A model generated the notes under the pieces. The model was not told where the DNA came from, ran no database searches, and saw only the letters and a program-made list of their open reading frames with translations. Made by a program: the position numbers and the translations under genes. Positions 8,189-16,776 of a stretch of DNA of 64,000 bases are shown in pieces (positions within the stretch are counted from its first letter, which is position 1; each line of letters begins with the position of its first letter). The stretch spans positions 14,138 to 78,137 of the forward strand of contig CAYTVL010000028.1 in the NCBI GenBank assembly GCA_964441775.1, given 5' to 3'. Source of the stretch: SYOC01 sp964441775. GTDB lineage: Bacteria > Desulfobacterota > Binatia > Bin18.

Positions 8189-8905
8189 ATGAAAACAGAA
8201 ACCATCACCTACCAGGATGGTGACGTCACCCTGAAGGGGTATGTGGCGTTTGACGATCAGAGTGCAAGCAAACGGCCCGGCGTTCTCGTGATTCCCGAGG
8301 CGTTCGGTTTGGGCGACCACGCAAAGCAGCGTGCGAATCGACTCGCTGCCCTGGGATACGTCGCCTTAGCGGGCGACCCCTTTGGCGATGGCATTCAGGC
8401 CCAAGACCTGCAGGAAGCCATGAAATATGCCGGTCCTCTTCTTGAAGATTCCGCCAAACTTCGCGCCCGCGCGCGCGCCTCGCTCGATAAGCTTGCTTCG
8501 CTTCCGCAGGTGGATGCGAACCGGTTGGCGATGATTGGTTATTGCATGGGCGGCACGTTCTCGTTGGAAATGGCTCGGGATGGAGCGCCGCTGCGGGGCA
8601 TTGTTTCTTTCCACGGCGGTCTGGCGACGAAAAGCCCCGCTGAACCCGGTAAGGTCAAAGCGAAGATCTTGGTGTGTAATGGCTCTGACGATCCTTTCGT
8701 GCAACCGGCTCAGGTCACTGCGCTCGCTGAGGAATTGACGAAGGCCGGGGCGGACTGGCAGATCATCAATTATGGCGGGACGGTCCACAGCTTCACCAAC
8801 CCGGAGGCGGACAAGCACGGCATTCCGGGGCTCGCCTACAACCAGCAGACGGATACACGCTCGTGGAAAGCAATGGTTGATTTCTTCAACGAGATTTTTG
8901 TTTAA
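8189..8905 (+). CDS. Dienelactone hydrolase family alpha/beta hydrolase
   Basis: A 238-residue cytosolic alpha/beta hydrolase. The nucleophile elbow is GYCMGG near residue 118, with the Cys typical of dienelactone hydrolases in place of Ser. The probable acid is in GSDDPF near residue 170 and the histidine in GTVHSF near 199, completing a Cys-Asp-His triad. The N-terminus (VTLKGYVAFDD, then RPGVLVIPEAFGL) is standard for the family, and AGGAGG precedes the ATG. Family members hydrolyse dienelactone in aromatic degradation or other small esters. The gene stands alone, so its substrate is open. Confidence 0.88.
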   Translation: MKTETITYQDGDVTLKGYVAFDDQSASKRPGVLVIPEAFGLGDHAKQRANRLAALGYVALAGDPFGDGIQAQDLQEAMKYAGPLLEDSAKLRARARASLDKLASLPQVDANRLAMIGYCMGGTFSLEMARDGAPLRGIVSFHGGLATKSPAEPGKVKAKILVCNGSDDPFVQPAQVTALAEELTKAGADWQIINYGGTVHSFTNPEADKHGIPGLAYNQQTDTRSWKAMVDFFNEIFV

Positions 8906-8953
8906 ATCAAAAGGCGCAACTTTCCTGCACTATACTATGTGACCCTTCAGGAC

Positions 8954-9014
8954 TGTCATTCTGAGCGGAGCGAAAAATCTCAACGTGAGACTCTTCACTT
9001 CGTTCAGGGTGACA
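8954..9014. repeat. Imperfect inverted repeat (GTCATTCTGAGCGGAGCG type)
   Basis: The arms TGTCATTCTGAGCGGAGCGA and TTCGTTCAGGGTGACA are imperfectly complementary around a short centre. It lies between the hydrolase and the dGTPase gene. It belongs to the same broad class as the perfect 12-bp inverted repeat at 54968-55059. Confidence 0.6.
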
Positions 9015-9119
9015 CTTTCGATGGGTGCATCTGTTAAGGTCTAGTTTAGAGAGCGAATGAGCGGGAGCCTTGCCACTGCCGCGCGGGCTGATTTATGCTG
9101 GTGCAGAGGAGAAGAAGAT

Positions 9120-10361
9120 GTGAAGCCAGCACGGGTCGTTGAAGCCCTCCGGCCTATGCCGGAACCGCCGCCAGCAGAAATGGACTGCCGCTCAGAGTTC
9201 GAACGCGACCGCGCGCGTATCATCCACTCCGCCGCGTTTCGCCGACTCCAGGGCAAAACCCAAGTCTTTGGTGTCTACGAAGGTGACTTTTTCCGTACGC
9301 GGTTGACCCACTCTTTAGAAGTCGCGCAAATTGCGAAAGGCATTGCGCTCAATTTGGGGGCGGATACCGATCTCGTTGAAGCGATCTGCCTGGCGCACGA
9401 CCTCGGCCATCCGCCGTTTGGTCACACCGGTGAGCACGTGTTGCATGAGCTGATGCGGGACTACGGCGGTTTTGAAGGCAACGCGCAAACGTTCCGCATT
9501 TTGACTCGCCTCGAACGCAAACACAGCGCTTACGAAGGACTCAATCTCACCTACCAGACCCTTGATGGGGTGCTGAAGTATAAGACGTGTCTCGACGCTG
9601 CCGCGATTGCCGCTTCACCCAATGAACCTGTCAAAGGGTATTATGCACACGATCGAAAGCTCGTTGAAATGGTTGTGTACGCTACAAGCAACGGCTACGA
9701 ACGCAGCTTCGAGTGCCAAATTATGGACGTAGCCGACGACATTGCCTATTCGGTGCATGACCTCGAAGACAGCTTGAAAGCGGGGTTAATCACGCTGGCC
9801 GACTTTCACCAACCACCGCATCCACGTGTTCTCCACACCGTTAACGGTAAGCTCGCGCCGCTTGGCCTCTCCATCAATGAGGAGCAGATTCGCGTCGAGC
9901 TACGAGCCCTTGCTGATCGTCTGGAAGAGATGACCGCGAAGGCCGGGCGTGTTGCCCGCAAAATGTTTACGCGAGATCTCATTCACGAATTCGCCAGCTC
10001 CGTGGACTGGCAATCCGACGGACGCATCGATACGGAGCCCCGCCTCCGTGTGCGCGTCGAAGTGCTCAAGGCGTTTGAGTCTCACAAAGTGATTCATAAT
10101 CCCCGTGTCACCACGCTCGGCTATAAAGGCAAGGAAGTCCTCCGCCGCCTGTTTACCGTGCTCGATCAAGGACACGAATCGATCGGGCTCTTCCCTGAAG
10201 ATCACGGCGAAGACTATGAACGCGCGGTACTTGATGGCGACGAAACCAGACGCAAACGGATGATCTGCGACTTCCTGGCTGGCATGACGGATTCCTACGC
10301 TATGCGCTTTTACAGCCGTCTCTTCGTGCCCGGCGAGGGGAGTTTTTATGAGATGCTGTGA
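9120..10361 (+). CDS. dgt: Deoxyguanosinetriphosphate triphosphohydrolase-like protein
   Basis: A 413-residue HD-superfamily phosphohydrolase that removes triphosphate from dNTPs. The metal-binding HD motif is intact: THSLEVAQIAKGI near residue 62, AHDLGHPPFGHTGE near 92-105, and DVADDIAYSVHDLED near 205-220. The start RSEFERDRARIIHSAAFRRLQ is the standard family N-terminus. GTG 9120 was preferred to ATG 9057 because GAGGAG lies eight bases before it and the extra 21 residues are atypical. It is a single gene with a hairpin repeat downstream. Confidence 0.9.
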   Translation: MKPARVVEALRPMPEPPPAEMDCRSEFERDRARIIHSAAFRRLQGKTQVFGVYEGDFFRTRLTHSLEVAQIAKGIALNLGADTDLVEAICLAHDLGHPPFGHTGEHVLHELMRDYGGFEGNAQTFRILTRLERKHSAYEGLNLTYQTLDGVLKYKTCLDAAAIAASPNEPVKGYYAHDRKLVEMVVYATSNGYERSFECQIMDVADDIAYSVHDLEDSLKAGLITLADFHQPPHPRVLHTVNGKLAPLGLSINEEQIRVELRALADRLEEMTAKAGRVARKMFTRDLIHEFASSVDWQSDGRIDTEPRLRVRVEVLKAFESHKVIHNPRVTTLGYKGKEVLRRLFTVLDQGHESIGLFPEDHGEDYERAVLDGDETRRKRMICDFLAGMTDSYAMRFYSRLFVPGEGSFYEML

Positions 10362-10392
10362 GAAGTAAAAGATAGAGTGAGTTCTCCTAATT

Positions 10393-10468
10393 CGTCATTC
10401 CCGCGCAAACGGGAATCCAGTCTTGTGCTCCTGGATTCCGGGTCTCGCATTGCTCGCCCGGAATGACG
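10393..10468. repeat. Interspersed palindromic repeat, copy 3
   Basis: A nearly complete palindrome starting CGTCATTCCCGCGCAAACGG and ending in GCCCGGAATGACG, with CCAG/CTGG inner arms. It lies between convergent genes (dGTPase and an LLM enzyme) and could form a strong hairpin that ends both transcripts. Confidence 0.75.
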
Positions 10469-10525
10469 GGATGCCACGAGACCCAGGTGCGAATCACAGC
10501 TCTTGTTTCTAAAAACCTAGCAGGC

Positions 10526-11734
10526 TCAAGCATTCAGCTTAGCGAGATCGGCTTCCACTTGTTCTCGATTCGTCGGCGCCTGCACGCTGTACACAATGTA
10601 CGGCTTCGTGTCGATCTCTTCGAGTTGGATGTCGCCCGCGAGTACGGCTTGCTTCCAAGCCTGATGCTGGGGCTCGCGCTCATGAAATTCTGGCATTACC
10701 TCAGCGGCAAACAGTTTGAGACTGTCCATGATGTCGGCGTGAGTCGTCTTTCCCGCTTGGTTGAGTAAGATGACTTGGTCAACGTGACTCTCCTCGAACT
10801 TGCGCAGCTTGCGCCGAATCGACTCTGGCGAGCCAATCAGGCCCCGCGCCCGGTGCATCTTCTCACCTTCCGGCGTCTTGCGGAATTTTTGAAACTCGTC
10901 CCACAAGTTGATGCTGCCGGGCTCGACGTCGCCGTGGCGAGCATAAAACTGTAGAGCGAAGGCGAAGAAGGTCGCGCCCTCCGCGCGGGCCAGCGCCTCC
11001 TCATCAGTCGGGGCGCACATGAAGTTCGACACCAAGGCGATGTTGGGATTGATCGGATAGTCACACAGCTTGTTCAGTCGTTTGGTGAGCGAGTTGTAGT
11101 AGCAATTCACCCAGGCGGTCGCCATATCGCCGGAAACAAATTGGAAACCGAGCGCGCCCATGCCCCGCTCACCGGCCATGCGAATGGTTTCAATTTGACT
11201 ACACGCCACCCACAGCGGAGGGTGGGGTTTTTGTTTCGGCTTGGGCAACACGTTGCGCGACGGGAAGTTGAAGCGCTTGCCGTGGAACTCCCACGAGGTT
11301 GAAGTAAACATTGGGACCAGGCACTGCACCGCCTCCTCCCAGACTTCCCGCTTGTCGCGGAACGTACAATCGAAAGGATGCAGTTCAGTCGCGCTCCCGC
11401 CTTCACCGATGCCCATCTCCACTCGACCGCCCGACACCAAGTCCAACGTCAAGACACGCTCAGCAACTCGCGCCGGATGGTTCGTTGTCAATTGGATAAT
11501 GCCGTGCCCAAGACGAATATGTTTGGTGCGCTGGCTGGCGGCGGCGAGAAACACTTCCGGCGCCGAGGAATGCGAATACTCTTCGAGGAAATGATGCTCC
11601 ACTTCCCAAGCGTAATCGTAGCCGAGCCGGTCCGCCAGCTCGATTTGGTCCAGCGCATTGGTAAACAGCTCATACTCGCTGGCCTCGGTCCACGGACGCG
11701 GCAGTTGTAGTTCGTAGAAAATGCCAAATTTCAT
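10526..11734 (-). CDS. LLM class flavin-dependent oxidoreductase
   Basis: A 402-residue luciferase-like flavin enzyme, longer than the other two in the window. Family features are the opening MKFGIFYELQLPRPW, the EVEHHFLEEYSHSSAPE segment near residues 45-60, LGHGIIQLTTNHPARVAER near 75-93, and VSGGRVEMGIGEGG near 100-113. The C-terminus has the SPESIRRKLRKFEE segment followed by an acidic tail. It is most like bacterial monooxygenases that use FMNH2 or F420H2. GGAGGGA lies just before the start codon. It is divergent from the Uma2 gene across a 253-bp gap in which I see no other gene. Confidence 0.85.
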   Translation of the reverse strand: MKFGIFYELQLPRPWTEASEYELFTNALDQIELADRLGYDYAWEVEHHFLEEYSHSSAPEVFLAAASQRTKHIRLGHGIIQLTTNHPARVAERVLTLDLVSGGRVEMGIGEGGSATELHPFDCTFRDKREVWEEAVQCLVPMFTSTSWEFHGKRFNFPSRNVLPKPKQKPHPPLWVACSQIETIRMAGERGMGALGFQFVSGDMATAWVNCYYNSLTKRLNKLCDYPINPNIALVSNFMCAPTDEEALARAEGATFFAFALQFYARHGDVEPGSINLWDEFQKFRKTPEGEKMHRARGLIGSPESIRRKLRKFEESHVDQVILLNQAGKTTHADIMDSLKLFAAEVMPEFHEREPQHQAWKQAVLAGDIQLEEIDTKPYIVYSVQAPTNREQVEADLAKLNA

Positions 11735-11987
11735 GGGATTCCCTCCTCTGGTTCGGTAACGGTAGCGGTGTGCGTCTTTCTATCGCTTTGAGGTTGTTTA
11801 CGCCAGCCTATCGTGCTCCGTTCAATGCTGAAGGGAGCCGATAACCTACGCCTAGCTTCCATCAAACGTCAGAGCTTTCTCTCTCGCTTTTCCCCATCGA
11901 GGTCGGTATTATTTTCAAGACGAATCGTCAACGAAGTGCTCGCTAATTTGTCTACACTAGTAAAATAGCGCAAAGGAGAACCCTTGC

Positions 11988-12749
11988 ATGCTCACGCAGC
12001 CAGACACCGTTCCTTCTGCTCCTCGTCGCTCTTCACCATCGCAGACAGGCGGAGGCGTCATTCTGCATGGAGTGAGCTGGGCCGCGTATGAGCAACTGCT
12101 TGCCGACTTGCAAGACAGTCACGCAGCGTATTTCGCTTATGATCGAGGAGTACTGGAAATTATGGCGCCTTCCGCGGAACACGAAGAGTATAAAGACATG
12201 ATTGCTCTTTTGATTAACGTGTTGGCCGAAGAGATGGCCATTGATCTACGGAGTTTCGGCTCAACAACCTTTCGACGGAAAGACCTGCAACGAGGATTTG
12301 AACCGGATGCGTGCTTTTATATTCCGAACGAGATGCGCGTGAGGGGGGAAAAAAAGCTAGACCTCGCGGTTGATCCACCACCTGATCTGGTAGTCGAAAT
12401 TGATATCATCAGTCTATCTCTCGATAAGCTGCCTATCTACGCACAGATCGGTGTCCCGGAAGTGTGGCGCTATGATGGTCTCCGGCTCTCTATCCTGGTG
12501 TTGGAGAATGGGGCTTAGGACTATAGGACAAAACCTCTCTGCGTCCGCCATATCGCTTGATATGACAAAGAATTACGGAACTGCACTTGGGTTTTGTCTC
12601 AAGGTCCTTATCTTGAGCGTGACGAGAGCACGATGTTGCCGGGGTTACCAAGTCAAGAGCTTTCTCAGTTCATCGCGGACGGCCAGTCGCTGACGTGCAC
12701 AGCCTGGCTCCGTCGTGTACGCGAGCGGATACGGCAGGAGAGAGATTGA
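11988..12749 (+). pseudogene. Uma2 family nuclease, interrupted by a 90-bp element
   Basis: The first 176 residues are a typical Uma2 protein (PD-(D/E)XK fold): GVSWAAYEQLLADL, FEPDACFYI with the metal-binding Asp, DLVVEID and AQIGVPEVWRYD. At 12515 the frame meets TTA followed by an inverted-repeat element, which creates an immediate TAG stop. Deleting 12518-12607 plus one TTA restores the frame to TGA at 12747-12749. The result is a 222-residue protein whose last residues (GAYLERDESTMLPGLPS, then LSQFI) match normal Uma2 C-termini. The truncated product keeps the nuclease core and could still be made. AAAGGAG lies upstream of the start. Confidence 0.85.
12518..12607 (+). mobile_element. MITE-like element, short form, copy A1
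   Basis: A 90-bp element with imperfect 18-bp terminal inverted repeats: GGACTATAGGACAAAACC on the left and GGACCTTGAGACAAAACC as the reverse complement of the right. It is flanked by TTA at 12515-12517 and 12608-12610. Its centre holds CATATcgcttgATATG, a small palindrome. There is no coding capacity. An apparently identical 90-bp copy lies at 42831-42920. The boundaries are fixed by the restored Uma2 frame. Confidence 0.88.
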
Positions 12750-12821
12750 TTTCTTTCGTATGCTTTACAACGAATAGCTTGAGCGGCGCACTGCTTTTGC
12801 GCGTCCACCTCGAAGCGTTTG

Positions 12822-13362
12822 TTAGAACTTGAAGTAAAGTTCTTCATCAATCTTCCCCTCAGGGCGAAAAATTGCGAGCTGCCCCGACTGACTCAAGATG
12901 AGCCACCCGCCGTATGGCGACGCCTCATTGTAGCCTTCTTTGAGACGGCTAAGGACTACGGGACAAAACTCCTCCAGTCTGGCAAACCGTCAACGTGTCA
13001 TTGCGAGGGGAGCGAAGCAATCTTTGCTTTAGGTTTTCGATTCTTGCGAGATTGCTTCGTCGTCTACGACTCCTCGCAATGACAGGCTCCTTGATTTCCG
13101 TTCGTGGGTTTTGTCTCAAAGTCCTAAGCTCTAAGCCAAAAGTTCCGCCGCTTGAGTACAGGAACCCCCGGTTATTCCATTCTTCTTCGCTAAAGGCCTT
13201 TACCGCTTTAGAAGTGTCGACTTCAGAAGCCAACGCGTGATCTAGGGCATCCAGGAATTTCTTTCTGTTCTTCTTATTCCCAACGAAGCTCACATAGCGG
13301 TCCCGTTTCTCTTTAGTAACGATTCGTCGTATGAACAGCGTCACTGATTCGACAGCATCCAT
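12822..13362 (-). pseudogene. Unknown 121-residue protein gene, interrupted by a 172-bp element
   Basis: Read on the minus strand from ATG 13362, the frame runs through about 78 residues (MDAVESVTLFIRRIVTKEKR, then SFVGNKKNRKKFLDALDHAL and SSGGTFGLEL) and then enters an inverted-repeat element. Removing 12953-13124 and one TAA copy rejoins the frame exactly to SRLKEGYNEASPYGGWLILS and on to a TAA stop at 12822-12824. The restored protein is charged, probably cytosolic, with no signal peptide. I do not recognise its family. It is convergent with the broken Uma2 gene, 72 bp away. With the element in place, the C-terminus is replaced by element-encoded residues. Confidence 0.8.
12953..13124 (-). 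mobile_element. MITE-like element, long form, copy B1
   Basis: A 172-bp element with the same ends as the 90-bp form: GGACTACGGGACAAAACT at one side and GGACTTTGAGACAAAACC reading in from the other. TAA duplications lie at 12950-12952 and 13125-13127. The interior is a large palindrome of the GTCATTGCGAG...GAGCGAAGCAATCT type and its complement AGATTGCTTCG...CTCGCAATGAC. It has no open reading frame of its own. Orientation is arbitrary. Confidence 0.85.
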
Positions 13363-13396
13363 TTTGTGAGCTCTAACTATAAATGAAATCTTTCCA

Positions 13397-13446
13397 CTCC
13401 TCTTTGTCCAAGAGGAGCCACAAACGCCCCCTTCGGAAAAGGGGGC
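13397..13446. repeat. Two adjacent hairpins
   Basis: CTCCTCTTtgtccAAGAGGAG at 13397-13417 is followed by GCCCCCTT...AAGGGGGC at 13426-13446. The second hairpin shares its GCCCCCTTT...AAAGGGGGC design with the one at 63554-63574. They fill the gap between the broken unknown gene and the deacylase gene and may be dispersed repeat remnants. Confidence 0.55.
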
Positions 13447-13472
13447 GCGCGTAGCACAAGGGAATTGAGGAG

Positions 13473-13491
13473 AGAGACTGGACCAGTCTCT
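13473..13491. terminator. Hairpin downstream of deacylase gene
   Basis: A 9-bp perfect palindrome, AGAGACTGG-a-CCAGTCTCT, followed by TTT on the plus strand. It lies just after the stop of the minus-strand deacylase gene. The T-run is on the wrong side for that gene, so termination is only possible, not shown. Confidence 0.3.
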
Positions 13492-13509
13492 TTTGGTTTG
13501 GCTGAGCGA

Positions 13510-15201
13510 CTATGCGTCGTAACTGCGCAGCACTTGCCCCGGCAGTCCACCTTGATGCTGTCCATCTTGGTACAGCACTTCACCGCCGACAATTGTTGCC
13601 TTGATGCCATCGGCGTAGGCCACGAACCGTTTCCCGCCGCCAGGCAGGTCGTGCACATACTCGGGTTCGTGTGCGTTGACGGTGTGCGGATCAAATATCA
13701 CCAGATCAGCAGCCAGACCTTTGGCGATGCGGCCACGTTTCGGAATGCCAAACAGCCGCGCCGGGTCGGAGGTGAGTCGCCGCACAGCTTCTTCCAGACT
13801 CAAGGCTTGCCGCTCGCGCACCCAGCGCCCCAGCAGATACGTGGCGTAGGGCGCGTCACAGAGCATATCGACATGGGCCCCGCCGTCGGAGAGTCCGATC
13901 ATGAAGCGAGGATCGGTGATGAGCCGCCGAATCCCTTCCGGCTCGTAGTTGAGCGCTTGAATGTCGAAAACTAGTTCGAGATTGTCGGCTAGCGCTGTGT
14001 CGAGAAATACATCGATTGGGTGTTTGCCTTGCTCTTTGGCCAGGTCGCCGATTGTCTTCTTGCTCTCGGCAATCGCCTTGACGGCGTCACTCTTCGCATC
14101 CAGCACGGTCATGCGGCCCCATTGCCCGGCGAAGATGCGGCGACGATCCATCTCTTCGCGGAACGCTTGACGGAAGCCTGGGTCGCTGTAGATCTTGATC
14201 TGCTCTTCCAGGGTTTTGTTAAACACCGTGTGCCACGTGGTAAAAACGGCGAAAATAAACGGATTGCGCATGTTGAACTGAATACGCAGCGGTCGGCACG
14301 ATACCTGCGGCACCGACTTATCCCAGCCGAGGATCGACTGCACTTTTTCCACCACGCCGAGGTAGGAGTCCGGCCTGCCTGGGCGGTTGAACAGGGCCAA
14401 CCATGTAACGGGGCGGGTGCTCTCATGCACCAGGAACTCCAGCAGGTCGTACTCGTCGTCCGCCATGTGTCCCGGGGTCTGAGCAGAAAGCGCCAGTTCA
14501 ATTGCTCCACGCCCAGCCTCACGCAACACCTGGCAAAACGCTTTGAGTTCATCGCGGCTGGCGTTGCGACAGGCCAGTGGGCGGCCTTGATAGCCAATGT
14601 GATTGTTGAGGATCGTGGTGGTGAAGCCAAACGCGCCGGCGTTGATCGCATCACGCAGAAGCTGTTGCATGCGGGTAATTTCTTCGGCATTCGCCGCCCG
14701 TTCAAAAGACTCTTCGCCCATGACGTAATGCCGCAGCGGCGTGAGCGCTGCAAGTGACGCGACATTGATGCCGATGCCGCGCTTTTGGATAGCGTCGAGA
14801 TATTCGGCGTGGCTCTCCCACTGCCAGTTGATGCCTTGCTGCATCACTTCAAAAGGAATCGCTTCAACATTGACAAGGTCCCACATGAGTATGTCGCGCA
14901 ATTCGCGCCGGACCGGGGCCACGCCTACACCGCAGTTGCCCATGACCACGGTGGTGATGCCATGCCAAGACGAGCAGGTAATCAGCGGGTCCCAGGCCAC
15001 TTGGGCATCGTAGTGGGTGTGAGGATCGATGAACCCTGGCGCGACCACCATGCCATCAGCGTTGATTTTTTTCTTTGCGTCGGCGCCGGTCCCCTTCCCG
15101 ACGGAGACAATCGCGCCGTTCTCCACGGCCACGTCGCCGTAGCGGCTGGGTCCGCCCGTGCCATCCACAATGCGAGCATTGGTAATGAGTAAATCATACA
15201 T
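13510..15201 (-). CDS. N-acyl-D-amino-acid deacylase family amidohydrolase
   Basis: A 563-residue metal-dependent amidohydrolase. The start MYDLLITNARIVDGTGGPSR and GFIDPHTHYDAQ near residues 57-68 (metal-binding HxH) are typical of D-aminoacylases, as are the MGNCGVG segment near 90, GLSDGGAHVDM near residue 430 and the C-terminal FGIPKRGRIAKGLAADLVIF. It would hydrolyse N-acyl-D-amino acids or related cyclic amides in the cytosol. It is about the same length as the paralog at 61762-63474 and clearly related. A GAAGGAGGGCAT-type ribosome site precedes the start. The true substrate is uncertain because many close homologs are uncharacterised. Confidence 0.85.
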   Translation of the reverse strand: MYDLLITNARIVDGTGGPSRYGDVAVENGAIVSVGKGTGADAKKKINADGMVVAPGFIDPHTHYDAQVAWDPLITCSSWHGITTVVMGNCGVGVAPVRRELRDILMWDLVNVEAIPFEVMQQGINWQWESHAEYLDAIQKRGIGINVASLAALTPLRHYVMGEESFERAANAEEITRMQQLLRDAINAGAFGFTTTILNNHIGYQGRPLACRNASRDELKAFCQVLREAGRGAIELALSAQTPGHMADDEYDLLEFLVHESTRPVTWLALFNRPGRPDSYLGVVEKVQSILGWDKSVPQVSCRPLRIQFNMRNPFIFAVFTTWHTVFNKTLEEQIKIYSDPGFRQAFREEMDRRRIFAGQWGRMTVLDAKSDAVKAIAESKKTIGDLAKEQGKHPIDVFLDTALADNLELVFDIQALNYEPEGIRRLITDPRFMIGLSDGGAHVDMLCDAPYATYLLGRWVRERQALSLEEAVRRLTSDPARLFGIPKRGRIAKGLAADLVIFDPHTVNAHEPEYVHDLPGGGKRFVAYADGIKATIVGGEVLYQDGQHQGGLPGQVLRSYDA

Positions 15202-15265
15202 CAGATGCCCTCCTTCTCTCTTGAAGAATGGTTAGCAAAAAAATAGGAGATGTGGTAGCTCTTCC

Positions 15266-16678
15266 TTAGGTCTCTTCATCACGCTCTTTGCGGCGCGCGC
15301 GAAAACTCAATTTGACCGGCGTGCCCTGGAGATCAAACGTTTCACGAAGTTGATTTTCCAAATATCGCCTGTACGAGGTCTGAATGCCTTCCGGAACGCT
15401 GGTGAAAATCGCAATGGTTGGCGGCTTGGCGGCGACCTGCGTGGCGTAGAACAGCCGCGGTTGCCGGCCTTTGTAACTGGGCGGTGGGTTACGCTGCGTC
15501 CATTCTTGGAGATATCGGTTGAGTGTGGCCGTCGGTATTTGCAGCGTATGGGCGTGAGCGACTCGTTCAATCGCTGGGAGAATTTTGTTGACTTGGGCGC
15601 CGGTGCGCGCCGAGACGAAGAGCACGGGCAGCGGTTTTGTCACCGGAAAAAAGTCGTGCAGGTCGCTGAGATAGCGTCCTTGATTTTTCTTCTCCGCCGG
15701 TACGGCGTCCCATTTATTGATCACCAGGATCAGGCCCCGCCCGCGCTCCCATGCATGCTGCGCAAGACGTGAATCTTGGTCGGCCATTCCTTCCACCGCG
15801 TCGATGACCAACAGGCCAATCTCCGCGCGCTCAAGGGATTTCAACGCAATCAATACGCTGGCCTGCTCGATTCGCTCATGAATACGGCTCCGGCGGCGCG
15901 CACCCGCCGTATCGACTAGCAGCAGCGGCTTCCCTTGCCATTCGACCAAGCTATCGATGGCGTCTCGGGTGGTGCCTGGAACCTCATCGACGATAGACCG
16001 TTCAAAACCGACAAGACGATTGAGTAAAGAAGATTTACCGACGTTTGGACGACCCACAATGGCGACCTGAAGCGGCTCCTCAGCCTCCGTAGCTTCCTTT
16101 TCCTGGAATGTGCTGGTGGCTGTAGCCTCTAGCGGAAATGCTTCGATCACCGCATCCAGCAAGTCGCTTACCCCACGACCATGCGCCGCAGAGATCGGAA
16201 ACAGCGAGTCGAGGCCGAGGGAGAAAAATTCTCCAGCCGCAAGTTCTTGCTTCTCTCCATCTACTTTATTCACAGCAAAGAACACTGGCTTGCGACTACG
16301 GCGTAACAAATCGACCGCTTCGGTGTCAGCGGTGTTTACTCCTTCCTTGCCGTCGAACAAAAAGATCACCACGTCTGCTTCCGAGATCGCCAAGCGGGTT
16401 TGTTCCTGAACGTAGCCGACGACGCCGGTTGTTTCTGTAAAGTCGATGCCGCCGGTGTCAACCAGCAAGAATGGATAGTCCTGCCATTTGGCCGGCGCGA
16501 AATTGCGATCGCGGGTGACGCCCGGCGTGTCATCCACCACGGCCTTTTTCTGGCGAATCAGACGGTTAAATAATGTGGACTTGCCGGCGTTGGGGCGGCC
16601 CACGATGGCGACGACCGGCAGAGGGCGGAGTGGTGAGGTGGGCGCGATCAGCGCTTGCGGCTGAGCTTCCTGTTGCAT
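15266..16678 (-). CDS. der: Ribosome biogenesis GTPase Der (EngA)
   Basis: A 470-residue double GTPase needed for 50S subunit assembly. The first G domain has GRPNAGKST near residue 27, DTGG and NKVD. The second has GRPNVGKSS near residue 208, DTAG and NKWD. The C-terminal KH-like domain carries TQRNPPPSYKGRQPRLFYATQ. The N-terminal 22 residues before the first strand are longer than in many Der proteins, so a slightly later start is possible, though none is obvious. It is divergent from the nitrilase-family gene. Confidence 0.95.
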   Translation of the reverse strand: MQQEAQPQALIAPTSPLRPLPVVAIVGRPNAGKSTLFNRLIRQKKAVVDDTPGVTRDRNFAPAKWQDYPFLLVDTGGIDFTETTGVVGYVQEQTRLAISEADVVIFLFDGKEGVNTADTEAVDLLRRSRKPVFFAVNKVDGEKQELAAGEFFSLGLDSLFPISAAHGRGVSDLLDAVIEAFPLEATATSTFQEKEATEAEEPLQVAIVGRPNVGKSSLLNRLVGFERSIVDEVPGTTRDAIDSLVEWQGKPLLLVDTAGARRRSRIHERIEQASVLIALKSLERAEIGLLVIDAVEGMADQDSRLAQHAWERGRGLILVINKWDAVPAEKKNQGRYLSDLHDFFPVTKPLPVLFVSARTGAQVNKILPAIERVAHAHTLQIPTATLNRYLQEWTQRNPPPSYKGRQPRLFYATQVAAKPPTIAIFTSVPEGIQTSYRRYLENQLRETFDLQGTPVKLSFRARRKERDEET

Positions 16679-16776
16679 ACTCAGCTATATATAGCGAGTT
16701 TTCCCGCGCTTTTCCTCCCCCAGGCCGACGTGCTATCGTCCGCGCCACAGATTCGGGAGGCAAAGGAGAGGGAGCG

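Noticed and set aside
12400..12693. Open frame crossing the Uma2 insertion in another frame
   Set aside because: It mixes Uma2 and element sequence in the wrong frame and matches nothing.
14020..14757. 245-codon frame antisense to the deacylase gene
   Set aside because: The opposite strand has the conserved amidohydrolase; this frame has no recognisable motif or ribosome site.
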